Below, piece after piece: positions 1 to 12,353 of a DNA stretch of 64,000 bases. The position numbers and the translations under genes are program-made. Below the pieces are notes generated by a model. That model was not told where the DNA came from. It did not search any database and saw only the letters and a list, made by a program, of their open reading frames with translations. Origin of the DNA: Mansonella perstans (Eukaryota > Nematoda > Chromadorea > Rhabditida > Onchocercidae); contig JBAMDO010000129.1 of assembly GCA_037074765.1 (NCBI GenBank), forward strand, positions 95,851 through 159,850, written 5' to 3'. Positions within the stretch are counted from its first letter, which is position 1, and the number at the start of each line of letters is the position of its first letter.

Positions 1-1015
1 AAAGTTCTCATTCTTCGTCAAGTAATACCATTGTAACGCCATTATTAGCATGCAGCCTAATAATTTTGAGGTTATGGCTAGGAGATTATATGGCTGAGAG
101 GGCTATTTTCAAGATAACGTATCTTTTCTTGTCTATTTTCTTCCATCATCTATCTGTGGAGCTCAGACTATCCTTAGAGTGTTATTCGTACTTTTATACT
201 TTTATTTCATGTGATTGCAATATCATCATATATCTAGAATGTTAATGTATTTAGCATAAATTTCACAAATGTGATATACAAATGAGAGGGTTGTATTTCC
301 GTCTCTGTTCATTTCTGTTTTTCTTTTTTCACTACATGTTAATTATGGTTTCTTTCGTTTGCTTCCAATTAAAGTACAACTACAAATTCCCAAGAATTCT
401 GTTGTTTATTATGGATCCGCTTGTAATCGGCGTTTTTCAATTCTTAATTAATTAAGCAAATCAGTTTTATTAAATAATATTTGGGTTTTTATAATAGTAC
501 TGTGTGAGACTTACGGTTATTTATTTATTTATTTTTTTCCTAAATTAATTCAGGGATTTTCTAATGGTAATATGCTTTTTGAAGGAAGGATGGGGTACAT
601 AACCGGGTTAGATGATGGCCGTTTTATAAGAAAAAGTGGAATCACAAATGCAATCATATCGATGATATTTCATATCAAGCTATCAGATATCGAAGTTGTT
701 GAAGACAAGGAGTAGGAATTCACAGTGTGCTACTGTTTAGGTGTAGTTGGCATGAAGGTATGGGTGATATATAGACTGTTAATATAGTATCCTTAAACGG
801 GTTAATTTTATACTACAAATTACTGATTTACCATTATAGTGATATGGGAACACTGATTTTACTAGTAGAGAATAACAAATGTCGATTTGTAGATGTGATA
901 CAATTGTGTTACAAACGACTGCTTACAAAAATACTTTGTTAGATGTTTTTAAATTATATTTACAGTGCAGCAATATCTGTTAGTTTATTGCTTGGTCAAT
1001 CTATTGTTTTCTGAG
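1..1015. other. Upstream part of the polybromo gene, no confident exon
   Basis: AT-rich sequence before the first exon I can assign to the polybromo gene, probably intron. The one protein-like stretch is an open frame at about 554-715 on the plus strand. It follows a TTCAG acceptor-like site at 549-553 and reads NGNMLFEGRMGYITGLDDG and onward before a TAG at 713-715. It does not resemble the BAH or bromodomain sequence expected upstream of the HMG box, and I see no good donor before the stop. It may be an alternative terminal exon, part of another gene, or chance. Confidence 0.35.
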
Positions 1016-3663
1016 ATTTCCCAACACGACATGTGATGGAGATGTCCGGTCCAGGTGATTTCGTAGCAGATAATCTTGCCTCAGGTGGTACAGTATGCGG
1101 AACAACAGTAGCTACTGCAGTAGGAACACAAGAAACATCAAGTAGTGGCACTCCGGCTAAGGTTTTTTTTCAGTTTCTTTCTCTACTCTATTCCAATCTC
1201 ACAATGAAGATTTCTGTTTTATTAATGCTTTTAATACTGATGAAGATCAAAATTAAAAAATGCACTTAGAATTTTTAGCTTGGAATATTGCAGAAACCGA
1301 AGAAAGCATGTCGCGCCAGAACTGGTTATATGTTATTCCATGGTGAGGCTAGAAAACGCATCCGAGCAGCACATCCTGAATTGAATTTTGTTGAAGTGAG
1401 CAAACGTGTGGGCGAAGAGGTAAATTGTGATAATGCGTGTAGTTTAATCACCTTTTATGTCCATAGCATCTATGTTTATGTCATATAGCATATTTTATGC
1501 CATTTATTTCGTGTTTATGTCATATTGTCTTTTATTTCATGTTCGTGTCACATTTATGTCATTTATTTCATGTATATGTCGTATTTATGTCATATGTCAT
1601 ATAAGAATTTGCGTCATGTAGCAATCTTGGTTTATGGATGTTTTGGTAACTAATGAACTTAATTTTATAGTGGGCCAAAGTATCAGCTGAAGAAAAGAAC
1701 AAATACAAATTGCGTGCAGAACAGATTGCAAAAGAAGCGAAAGAGGATGACAGTCAAAAAATTATTTTAGTAAGTGTTTCTTTTGACATTTTCAAGATCG
1801 CTACCTATATCTGGTAGTGGATCTGTATTATAGAAGAGTGGAGTAGTGGTATTGTTCATTGAACAACAAGGCACCGTAATAAAATGTGCATTTTTTTTTC
1901 AGCCACCTCCAGGAAGGATTCTTGTTTATCAGTGCATGTGGCAGAAATGCGACATTCAAGCGGATACATCTGATGCTCTTTACGAACATATCAAAACTAC
2001 CCACAATATGGAATACTTCTGTAAATAGTTCATTTTATCTGGTATATTTGTCAGTGATATAGAGTTAAAGTGTCAATAATTTCACCGGCTTATGCAGTAT
2101 TTAAGTACTTTATTTAATTCCGAAGTTTCGAAGTTTATTTCCGAAATTCCGAAGTTTCTGTATTCCGAAGCAAACCGAATACTTCATTTTTATTGGAGGA
2201 AGTCCTAAACGATGAATCTACTCTGAAAACAATAAAATTCGTAAATTCTTGATTATAGTTAGATTTTATATATTTTTTTGTCAATTTTTTTTTTTTTTTT
2301 TTTAGCACAGGGCGAAAAACGTTATGCTTGTTTATGGTCTACTTGTTTCAGAAATAAGCGATATCCAAGGTGGGCCTCTGTTTGCTTTGTATAAGACCTA
2401 GAATCAACATTAATTTTATTTTTCGTTTTTGTCATTTTGTTTCATCATAACTGGAATTTTTTCTGGACTTGATTTTTTTTTTTTTTTTTGATGCTTTTGA
2501 TAGGAATACTTAGGGATCATCCTGCTAGTTTAACTTTTGAGAGATCTGGACATTTTTTAGATCATTTTCGCTGCTGCCTCACTTACAGCAGCACATTAAA
2601 TACAAACATTTGCCAAGGTGTGCGCGATTTATCACACCAGATAAGAAAAGCAAGTAAGTGTTCAATGATCATTTATCTCTTTATCGATTATATTCCATTT
2701 GAAAAAAGCTCCAGAAGCAATGGAATAAACTACAATATCAGATTAGTATGAGAACTTTTTGCTATAGAGTATGGAGAAATTTGCATTTCATTATGCAGTT
2801 TAAAAATGAAATGGGTCGTAAGCCAACAACAGCTTCGAAGCGTTGTATCTTTCTTTGTTAATTTTTTTATTAACTTTTTTTATAGGTAACTTTTGTTATT
2901 CCAGGAATTTCTTCAGTTTGACCTCAACTGCACCCACTTCTACAAATGATTCCATGAGTGCAGTACGATCATACGCACGAAAGACACATCCTTTAGTTAC
3001 CCTACATACGCCGTTTGTTTTACCATCCTCGCATGGACAAATGCAAATTGCTCCAGCATTTATGATCCCACAACAGCAGACCAGTAATTTCCCACAAGTT
3101 AGTTCTTGGTTTTTTTTTCGATTTTCACTTTTTTTTTTGTGTTTTTTTCTACACCTGAGATCGAAAAGTAAGAAAGAAAAGTGTTATGCAAAAAATCACA
3201 CCATTTAATCTTTAACTAATAGCCTATTTTTCTGGGAACTATAACTGGAGTACCATAAAACAGAACATGGACAAGTGGCATCAAAGTCTGCTGTTTAGCC
3301 AGCTGCTGTTTTAGACGAAATCGCCCGTTTACATTCGGACTATTGTTCTATTTTATAGCACCCAGATTCTGGGACGGACGCAAAAGAGAAATCGTACTGT
3401 CAATTTTATAGTATACTCTTCACCTAAATTTTTAGGATGGTTTTTATGCGTTGAGCGCCAATACATCGGGGCAATCATTTACTGATGGTGGTGTCACAAT
3501 AACGATGCTGGAACATGATGGAAACAAGGGTCCTACAAATTCCGATTCATCAGCAGCACTTCAGCAGGCATTTTATTCAGGACAACAGTATTTGCCGAAT
3601 TCGAATAGTGCTTGGACGTTGCCCAATAAAATTGATCGATCTCCGGAATTCAACAATGGATAG
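1016..3663 (+). CDS. pbrm-1: Polybromo (PBAF subunit), 3' part: HMG box and two C2H2 fingers
   Basis: Seen: exons at 1016-1161, 1294-1419, 1671-1769, 1903-2020, 2306-2369, 2561-2653, 2905-3097 and 3436-3663 (TAG stop) join in consistent phase. Exons two and three encode an HMG box (TGYMLFHGEARKRIRAAHP, then WAKVSAEEKNKYKLRAE) that follows the HMG box of vertebrate PBRM1 closely. Next come two C2H2 fingers: CMWQKCDIQADTSD with HIKTTH, and CLWSTCFRN with HIKYKH, the second split by an intron. The tail is rich in Ser, Gln and Asn. Known: polybromo is the targeting subunit of the PBAF SWI/SNF chromatin remodeler, with six bromodomains and two BAH domains before the HMG box. Those domains would lie upstream of the window, so the gene is cut at its 5' end. 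The first exon boundary (1016) is the least certain. Alternative: another HMG-box protein, less likely given the match. Confidence 0.8.
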
Positions 3664-6600
3664 TGGGTTTTTTTCTTTGGGACTGCTATGCAGTAATACT
3701 TGAAAATTTTTCAAGCATTTATTAAAGCATGCAGAAAGAATTATGGTTATTCATTTTTCAATTATTCAAATAATGCTGCACAAATTGAATTCGATCTGTA
3801 GGCGTACGATATTTGACAATTTTAGGATGTCCTTTTGATTTTAAAATTAGAAACTAAATTTTGCTAGTAAGCATAATTGAAAATTTCCCAGCGCGCCTGC
3901 AGATCGAATGTGATTTTTGATTATACTATTTGAAGAAAAAAAATTATTTGATTGAAATATCATTCTGTTCTTATTCGTTGTTACTGTTGTTGTAACAGAG
4001 TTGTTCTCAGGCCTCTAGGCACGCAAAGTGCATTTCTTGAACTTTCGGCATATGCATTTTGTGGCTATGAAGCTATTGCTATGAGCAGTTTTATTATTTG
4101 TACTTCTTCTGCTTTTATTTCCACACTTGAAGATTTTTCTCTTTGAAAGGTTTTTGATGAAATTTTCATTTCGGTAAATCAAAATGTATTTGTACCATAT
4201 GAGCACAGGTATAGTTCTAAGCTCATCAACATTAGCGAGCAAATAATATTTAGGTAGAGTTAGCCCTATAACAAACATGGAAGTGAGAAGTGCAGTGAAC
4301 TGTGATGCATCACTGATTGTTTGCCAAAAATGCAAAGCTGTTTATAAATATATTAAGCGTTAAAAGTGTATTAACTTTTACAAGCATTTTAATTAAGGAT
4401 TTTTTAATTAACTTTCGCATGGTCCCATTTTGAAAAGTCTTTATAACATTTTTATTGTTACCTGAAATTTGTTTTAAAATATTTTAAAAGTGAAAATTTT
4501 TGGGGTGTTTTTAAGAAGTTTATATGAAATTAATTATCTCTATTACTGTAAAACGTAAAATGTAGCATTCATATTTGGCTGCTCGCTTTGTGGATACTTT
4601 TTTCATTTTTTTTTTTGAAAGTCAATCATGTTAATGTTAAATTGAATTGAATTTTTACAGGAAATGATTACCCCACTGGTTTTAATTAATACAAATTTTG
4701 TATACATTGCCTTTTTTTGATATGGAATATTGAACATTATGATGAATTTTTTTATGCTTGAATTCCGTAATTCAGTTTTGAATTTTGCAGTTCATTTCAA
4801 AAATATTGTTTGACGAATTTTTCAACAGCTTTGTTTATACATCGTTTACCTACAAATATTATATCTGTTTTAAAATTTCTGAGTTAAAATTACTGAGGTA
4901 GCCTTTGAAATAATAGTGCACTCTTTTTTGGCATAATTGTTTTTTCCACTTTTTCTTTTTTTCTAACTATGTCATTAGTGATGTTTAGTATATTATGATG
5001 CTATCTTATTCAGACCACTAATATGTTACGATGCTATCTTATTTAGAGGCCACCACTGAAATATGTATCCAGTCGATTTGATTTGTTTATTTTCCTTTCA
5101 ATTTATTTCATTTATTATCCATACATTTGCTTTCAAATCAATCAATCAATCCCGGATAGGATAGTTTTGGAACATTTTTCATGTTTCTTGATTTTTTTTT
5201 TGTGGTTCCTGTGCGGTTTTTTTTTTCTGTTGTGAAAAGTGCAGGGGTTGCATATTATTTTTTAATTCAAATTTTCTTTTTTTTTTTATTTATGTTATTG
5301 TCATATTTTCATATCGTTTTTACAAGCTTATGAATTAACTATTATAATTATATAATTTGTTATGATGATGTATATCATTTTTGCTCGACAAAATTTATCA
5401 GATGTTCTGTAATTCTGACTATATTTGAATTCTAATTTTACAATTAATTCAATAATTGGTAAAATATTTTTTCTACCAGGCATAAATAATTGATGATGGA
5501 ATTAATTTTAAAAAAATAAAAAAAAAACGAGAAAATAATTGGTTGTAGGCATTTACTCTATTATTTCATGACAAACAAAAGCATTCCAAGGTTTCAAGGC
5601 CAATAATAACCAAAATGACCAAAAAATATTTGTTGTTTATTTCGTCCTACCAATCAATTAATCCTTACTGTTGCTTATGATAATTATTCAATATCAATCA
5701 TGTCGACAATTTTGTATGTGCTAACAATTTTTTTTAAATATGAAATGCATTTCTTGACTTTGTTTTAATACACGGATAAATCACCGAAATGTTAGTTACA
5801 GATGCAAGTCGAATAAACCAGGTATCTGTTTTTATAGATCATAGATTTAGTTCAAAATTCAAATTCAAGGAAAGCAGTAGTGAAAGAAGAGATCGGCTAA
5901 ATTGGAAAATTGATTTGAATTAGATCAAAATTTATTAATAGGGATTTAATAATAGTGCACTGTATATGAAGGTTATTATATCCCGTATATGAGCTAGAAG
6001 ATATAGATCACCGGTATGAGCTAGAATGTAAGTTCTGGAAATATGTGGAAGGTTCATTGGAACATTTAAGCAATAGAGTGAATATGGCGAGATTTGCAGA
6101 AAGTATTTTTACCTTTAAAATATTCTATATGAAATTTTTAATTGATCCATATGTTGTAATTTTAACAGGTGAGTTGCAGGGAAGGAAATTGATTCGAAAT
6201 TACTGAAGGTATCAATCATTGTGGTAAAAGATTGAACAGAGATAGTACAGGTGGGTATTTGTACGGTTGGTTGATCATTGTTGATCTGTTTGGATTACGT
6301 AATCGATATATATCATTATGGTAAAAGATTGAACAAAGGCAATAATCACAGGTGGGTTTTTGTACTATGGGTCGGTCACTGTTGACCTATTTTGGATTAC
6401 TTTAAAAGAAAGTGATGGAATTTAAATTTAATATAACCAATATAATTTGTAGGTTTAATTTCTTAATGATAAGCATATACATATAGTTTAACTTATAGAC
6501 GAAAGAACGAGACAACTCTCTCTGCTTATGGAATTAAAGAAAATTAATTAAAGTCAATTAATAATCTATTTTAGTTGATTAACATTCATATATTTCATTT

Positions 6601-6741
6601 TGATGTTTTATTTTGAAAAAAAAATCTTGTTAGGTCAGAACTGAAAAAGTCTAAATGAGCTTTTATTAATTATAGAAGATTTATTCAGTAAAGGAAAAAA
6701 AATGATGAAGTGTATTTCAGAGATTGTTTTGTTAGTTAATA
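3664..6741. other. Intergenic, pbrm-1 to dcs-1
   Basis: About 3 kb of AT-rich, T-tract-rich sequence: the pbrm-1 3' UTR and the region upstream of dcs-1. Small open frames on both strands (for example 4015-4335 minus) show no recognisable domain, splice context or composition different from the background. A local duplication lies at 6215-6400. A trans-splice-like acceptor (GTATTTCAG) ends at about 6720, just before the dcs-1 start. Confidence 0.5.
6215..6400. repeat. Local tandem duplication, about 85-97 bp unit, two copies
   Basis: Copies at about 6215-6298 and 6312-6400 share ATCATT.TGGTAAAAGATTGAACA at their left end, a CAGGTGGGT-TTTGTAC segment in the middle and TTTGGATTAC at the right end. 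They differ by scattered substitutions and small indels. Non-coding, upstream of dcs-1. Confidence 0.6.
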
Positions 6742-9700
6742 ATGGATGTTACTGTAACAAATGATGATGGTGACGAAAAAATCGATAGTGATTTGAATAA
6801 TTTTATTAATTTGGAAGCTTTTAGTTTCAATAAAATACTTGGTGAAGATGCAACTCACAAGGTAATCTCTTTTTTCTTCTAATATAGATTAGTGTTTCTA
6901 TGAAAAAACTTTATCACATTTATTTTAATTTATTAAATTTTCTTCTCTAGCAAATTTTGAGGCATTCATTCATCAAACAAATTATTGAGTACTTAATTAG
7001 TTAAAAGTAATTGCGCTGAAATGTTTAGCTTGAAATTTGCCCGTTGTTGTAGAGGATTATTTTGGAAAGCATTTTGAACAAAATCAAAACTTGATAAGAA
7101 CTTTGAGGATTTTTTTTTTCTTTTTGGATTTTCCATTAAATTATTAGTTAATCTTGTTAATGCTAATGTCATTTCAGGTAGTTTTCGTATTATTAGATAT
7201 GATTGGTTGTGATAATCACCAAGCTATATTAATTTTGGAAAGGAATCCTTTTTCGATCAAGGAGGATGACTGGAATACAATTGTTTCGCAGTGTTCATTG
7301 AAAACTTTATCAATTAATGATATATATTCAAATCATATATTATTTCCACCAAAGAAGTTTGCTGGTATAATTGTTTTTTTTTTCTTCATTTTTATTATCA
7401 TTAACCATTTTACTTGAGATTATTTAAATTTATTGATCTCTTTAGGATTTATAGAAATTTTTTCTAGGAATTCTTAGAAAGTATAAATTCAGAAAGAAAG
7501 CTATATTTGTGATTTCTGGAATTCCAATGATAGTTTTTTTCTTCCTGAGGAAGAAGTAAATATTATAGTTCTTGGATAAATTTTAAAATTGGATTTTGAT
7601 ATATATATTTCACTTTTGATTATGTAATTGACTGTAGTAGTTATTAGAATTGTTTGTGATAAGAATGATATAAAAGTGTACATAAGGAATCAAGATGACG
7701 TTAATAAATCCTTGTACGGAAAAGCATATTGCAAAGTATCGTGATCAAAAACAGTACGTTATCCATGAAACCCCGGATGATTACAAATCTATCACTTTAC
7801 CATATCTGGAAAAAAATCAATTCACATTGCAGGTGTTACTTTTTTGATAAAAAAAGCTTTTCGTACTTTTGATTTAAAATTTTCGTTTTTCTTAATTTAT
7901 ATTTGCCATGTATGAGAATTTTAAGTATCTTAGTACTAGAATTTTAAGTATTTAAGTATTATTTTAAATGTTTAAGTATATTAAATGTTAGGCTTTTTAC
8001 TTTCAGTGGGTTTTTAACTTGTTGGACCATAAAGCCGAACTAGAACGTGTTATTTTTGATGACGCCGATCCACGGAATGGTTTTATGCTTGCTCCAGATC
8101 TTAAATGGGATGGCAAGAATTTCGCCAATCTTTATGTTTTAGCAGTTATTAGGCGGAAAGGAATCAAATCTATTCGGTAATGAAATCAAATCTATTCGGT
8201 ATTTTAAATCAAATCTGTTGGTAATCAAATTAAATATATTCGGTATTTTCGAATATCTTGTCTTTCTCCCAAAACTAAACTCGTTTAATCTCATATACTG
8301 TACTATTCAGAAACATTAGTGCGGGTGTAAGTTATTTAAATATATCATTTGAATCATTTAATGAAAAGTAGAAGGCTATTTGATATTCAAAATTAAAACC
8401 AAATTTAAATAATGAATTCCAGAAGTGGTTTTGAGTTTTTTTTTTCGTAGAAAATTCAAGCAAATATTTGACATTTAAATTTTTACTTTTTTAAATTTAT
8501 AAATTTGGTTATTTCACTTTTTCAGTTTTTCAAAAATTAGAAATTTTCTGTTTTTTTTTGGTTTTAAAAATTGAATAGTTTTTGATAATATTTTTTTTTC
8601 TTATTTCACTTGCACAAAAATTGCATCAGCTTATTTCTTTCCAGAGATTTAACTGCTAATGAACTTCCGTTGCTAGAAAATATTTCTCAAAAAGGTTATA
8701 TGGCAATTAAAGAAAAATATGGCATTGATAAGCATCAGGTAATTTTTTAGGTATTGTTTTTTTAATTAGCTTGTAATTTTTTACTTTTTCATTAGTTTTA
8801 CCGACACACTATGTTACATAGTAAAAAATTTGCACGATGCAGAATTGATTTTAATTTTAACAGTTAAATCAATTTTATATCGCTGTGTTATCTTTGCCAC
8901 TCTGATTTATTAAAATTAAATTGAGAATTTCGATTATATTTTTAAATTCCGATATTGCTGAATGGCAGTATAATAAAGTCTTCGAGCAAAATCAGTCAAA
9001 TTGCCTTTGTAGGACCTTTGATATTAATTAAATAAATTTTAATTACCACTGATTTTAATCTTTGTATAAGGACAACTTTTGCTTGTACAAAGAATTAAAA
9101 TCTATTCTTTATTATCTATAGGATTTTCTGTAATTACATTAATTTGTTATTTTTTAGCAATAAGGCATCAAAATGAACTTTTTTACAAATTTATCGTATT
9201 TTTAGAATATATATTCTCACTGCAGTAAAAAAAAAGGAATCCAAGCTTGTTTATATTTTTTAGATCCGAGCTTATTTTCACTATCAGCCAACATTCTATC
9301 ACTTACATGTTCATTTCGTTTATATTTCATATGACGCACCTGCTAGTGGCGTTGCAAAGGTTTGCTTTTTTTCGATTTTATTTTTAAATTCTTTTTTTTT
9401 CTTGATAATTTGATTTTGATATTTAGATGTAATTGGAAAAGTTTAAAAATTTATAAAATCAAATTCATGTAGTTGTTTTTTTCCTTTTGAATCACAAGGT
9501 TAAAGTTTTGATACAATTCGAGATAGATGATTCGTGATACATAATAATCATTATTAATTATATCGCAAATTCTTCACTTATCTTTTACTCTATTCTTAGA
9601 TCTTTAGATATGAAAAAATTAGAGGATTGCGGAAAGAATGAATAAAAATGAATAGAATGAATGGAATAGAAATGAATAGATCATTTTCGATAATTGGTAT

Positions 9701-9851
9701 CTTTATTCACTTTTTTTAGGCTTATCTTCTGGAAGATGTAATCAATAATATAAAATTGGTTCCTGATTATTATCAACGTTCTACGTTAACTTTTACTCTT
9801 AAAGAGGAAAATCCATTGCTGAAATTATATCGCGATACATATCAATGGTAA
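6742..9851 (+). CDS. dcs-1: m7GpppX diphosphatase, scavenger decapping enzyme (DCPS)
   Basis: Hydrolyses the m7GpppN cap left after 3'-to-5' mRNA decay. Seven exons: 6742-6861, 7178-7364, 7687-7832, 8007-8176, 8645-8738, 9264-9359 and 9720-9851, giving 314 residues. All junctions keep frame with GT-AG borders. The HIT-family catalytic motif HLHVHF is at residues 252-257, with central His254 the predicted nucleophile by comparison with human DCPS. Other stretches conserved with the human enzyme are FPPKKF, DDYKSITLPYLE, FMLAPDLKWDG, DLTANELPLLENI and YYQRSTLTFTL. Length is close to human DCPS (337). The start is the first ATG after an acceptor-like TTTCAG near 6720, as for a trans-spliced message. 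A polyadenylation signal AATAAA lies at 9883-9888. Complete and unbroken. Confidence 0.95.
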
Positions 9852-10660
9852 TATATCATGGAATATTCCTGTTTGCTGCAGAAATAAATGGATAACCAGA
9901 TACCTGGCATCAACACCTGGCATCATCAACATCTTTGTATTGCACTTAGGCTGACATGTAGTTCCCTTGATAATTTTTCAATTTTTTTTTTAAACCATTT
10001 AAATGAAAGTTTTGGATGGTAGCCAGCTGACACTTTTTCATGCATTATTTCCAGTTCATATTTCATCATTGTTTTCCTCATTGTGGCGATTACTTTCGTT
10101 TCTCTGTATGTAACGATTTCAAGTCTAAATTAACGATTTAAATTAATGTTATTTTAGACTAAATTAAAATTTTAAATCAATTACTTAAATTAACGTTGCA
10201 TACTTTAAGGATATCTTTGTTTTATTGTTTGAATTATGCTATTTTTTTTCGGTTAAATGACCATTTCATGATCCCGAATGATTAATTATTCAGCATTTAA
10301 CTGATTAATTAATTGGTCTCTTACGGTTTTGCAAAAATTAACTCGAAAATACTGTTATATGTTCGCTTTGATAATAATAATAATGATTTTGCAGTGAAGT
10401 GATATATTTGTGATTTACGTATCATTTGTAGATCTTCAAGGATTTTTGCTGCTTAATAAAATTTTAGTTCCTCATTAAATTTGAAATTGATATTAGCAGT
10501 TTGATCTGCTTTATTATCATTTTTTTCTTTTTTTTTTTTAATTACATTTTAATTATTGAAAAAATTTAATACTACAATTATTTAATAATTCCTGGTAATT
10601 GTTATTATTTAATTGATTTTACTCTACAAAAAATAATTGGCATAATTTTTAGAATAATAT
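9852..10660. other. Intergenic, dcs-1 to rpc10
   Basis: dcs-1 3' UTR with AATAAA at 9883, then AT-rich sequence with no coding signal. A CATAATTTTTAG acceptor-like site ends at about 10652, a few bases before the next start codon, consistent with trans-splicing of the downstream gene. Confidence 0.5.
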
Positions 10661-11438
10661 ATGCTGCTATTTTGTCCAGAGTGTGGATCATCTTTGCAAA
10701 TTGAAGAAGGTTCCAATTGTTATCAGTTCAATTGTCATAATTGTGCATACGTACAACCAATTACAAAACTTGTTAGTTTTTTTTTCTTGTTTTAATTTAT
10801 CTTAGAATATTGCTTTAAGTAATAAGTTTTAATTGAAATCCCAAAATGAACTGTATTACTTCCCTAACTGTTTTTTTGTTCTGCCATTCTTTCTAGTCAT
10901 TATTTTAAGCTTACATTAAATGATGGACATTTGAACATGTATATTCAAATGTGATTTTCTTATTTGTCCAAATTAAATAGTTCCAATTTTCATTTCCCAA
11001 ATAATTTAGCATAGAATTTCTGTACTTTTTTTTTTTTTTTTCATTATGTTTACTTTTTTTTTGAGCGTGACGAAATTTTGATAGTTAATCGATTTTGAGT
11101 TTTTCTTTTTTTTTCATAAGGAAAGTAAAAATTTAGAAAATTTGCAGATAAAAAGTCGATACTATCCCAAATTGAAAGATTTGGACGAAGTGCTTGGTGG
11201 TCCTGGTGCCTGGGAAAACGCTCAAATTACAGACGGTTAAGTTTGGAAATTAAAAAAAAAAAAAAAAAAAAAAAACGATATATATATTTCCTAATATCAT
11301 GTTATTACAGAACGTTGTCCTCGTTGTGCTGGTGATCGTGCATATTTCATGCAACTGCAAACGCGTAGTGCTGATGAGCCAATGACTGTTTTTTATCGTT
11401 GTGCTAATTCGGAGTGTGCACATCGTTGGAAAGAATAA
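10661..11438 (+). CDS. RNA polymerase III subunit RPC10 (POLR3K/RPC11)
   Basis: Small Pol III subunit needed for intrinsic RNA cleavage, termination and reinitiation. Exons 10661-10771, 11148-11235 and 11311-11438 give exactly 108 residues, the length of human POLR3K. The N-terminal zinc ribbon uses Cys5, Cys8, Cys25 and Cys28 (MLLFCPEC, CHNCAY). A linker reads YYPKLKDLDEVLGGPGAWEN. The C-terminal TFIIS-like ribbon uses Cys69, Cys72, Cys97 and Cys102 and contains the hallmark QTRSADEP at 83-90, whose acidic DE pair acts in transcript cleavage in this family. Lies on the same strand as dcs-1, about 0.8 kb downstream. Complete. Confidence 0.96.
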
Positions 11439-12353
11439 TCGATATAGGTATATATATATATTCGCAATATTCTCATCCCGTCTTTAACTTCTCCGTTCAT
11501 GCTTTTCATCTCATCCAGAAACTGATACTGCATCTAGACCGAATACCAAAACAAGAAACATCAATACTTCCCCGTCCTTTTAACAAATAGAAGATACCTG
11601 GAACGTCGGGCGCTGTTTCCCACCTCCCATATATATTATATCGATATAGTTTATTTTATTAAATTGGTTATTGTATTGACAAGCTATACAAATCAAAATC
11701 ACAAACATATAGCATTACAGAAACTTTTTTATAAGATTGAGTTTATTGGATTACCTTAATTAAACTAATTAACTTTGTCTCACTTTGACTTCTTCTATAC
11801 AAGATCATACTTACCATATTATACTTAACGAACAGACAGCACTTAACAGATTAATTATTATTAATAAAAATGTTGAAACTATTGTCGTAAATTAAAATAT
11901 CATAGTTTTAACAGATGTGAATTTATAAAGATTAAAGTAGTATGGAATAGAACTTTGTAAATTTAATTTGCTGCAAAATATTACACTTAAATTTACCAGC
12001 TTTTAATTGGAATGCACAGTAGACAAAAGCTTTGTTCAAAATGCCATAATCTCCACTTTGCTGAATTTCCCTATAACTTACATGCTTTCTTAATTTTATA
12101 AAAATTCGCACAGCGTTCTGTGAGATTTGTTATACTCCGGAAAAACTCTGGGCATTTATTGATTTATATTTATATTAAAGAAAAGAAGCTAAAATGAGAG
12201 ACATAGTTTAGTTCAACAAAAATTTTATGAATAAGGAAGAAATGATAGATTTGAACATTTCAATTTTAATATTTCATATTTCAAATAGTGCAACAGATTT
12301 TCTTCCTTTGCGAAGTTAATTAATTAAATCTTTGAAGCATATTTATTTCAGGA
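11439..12353. other. Intergenic, rpc10 to CLCC1-like gene
   Basis: rpc10 3' UTR and AT-rich spacer. The segment 11593-11609 (GATACCTGGAACGTCGG) recurs with one mismatch in the BiP 3' UTR at 20708-20724. The region ends with TTTATTTCAG immediately before GAATG, a strong trans-splice-like acceptor for the next gene. No coding signal seen. Confidence 0.5.

Noticed and set aside
4015..4335. 106-codon minus-strand open frame downstream of pbrm-1
   Set aside because: No recognisable family or splice context; composition like background AT-rich sequence.
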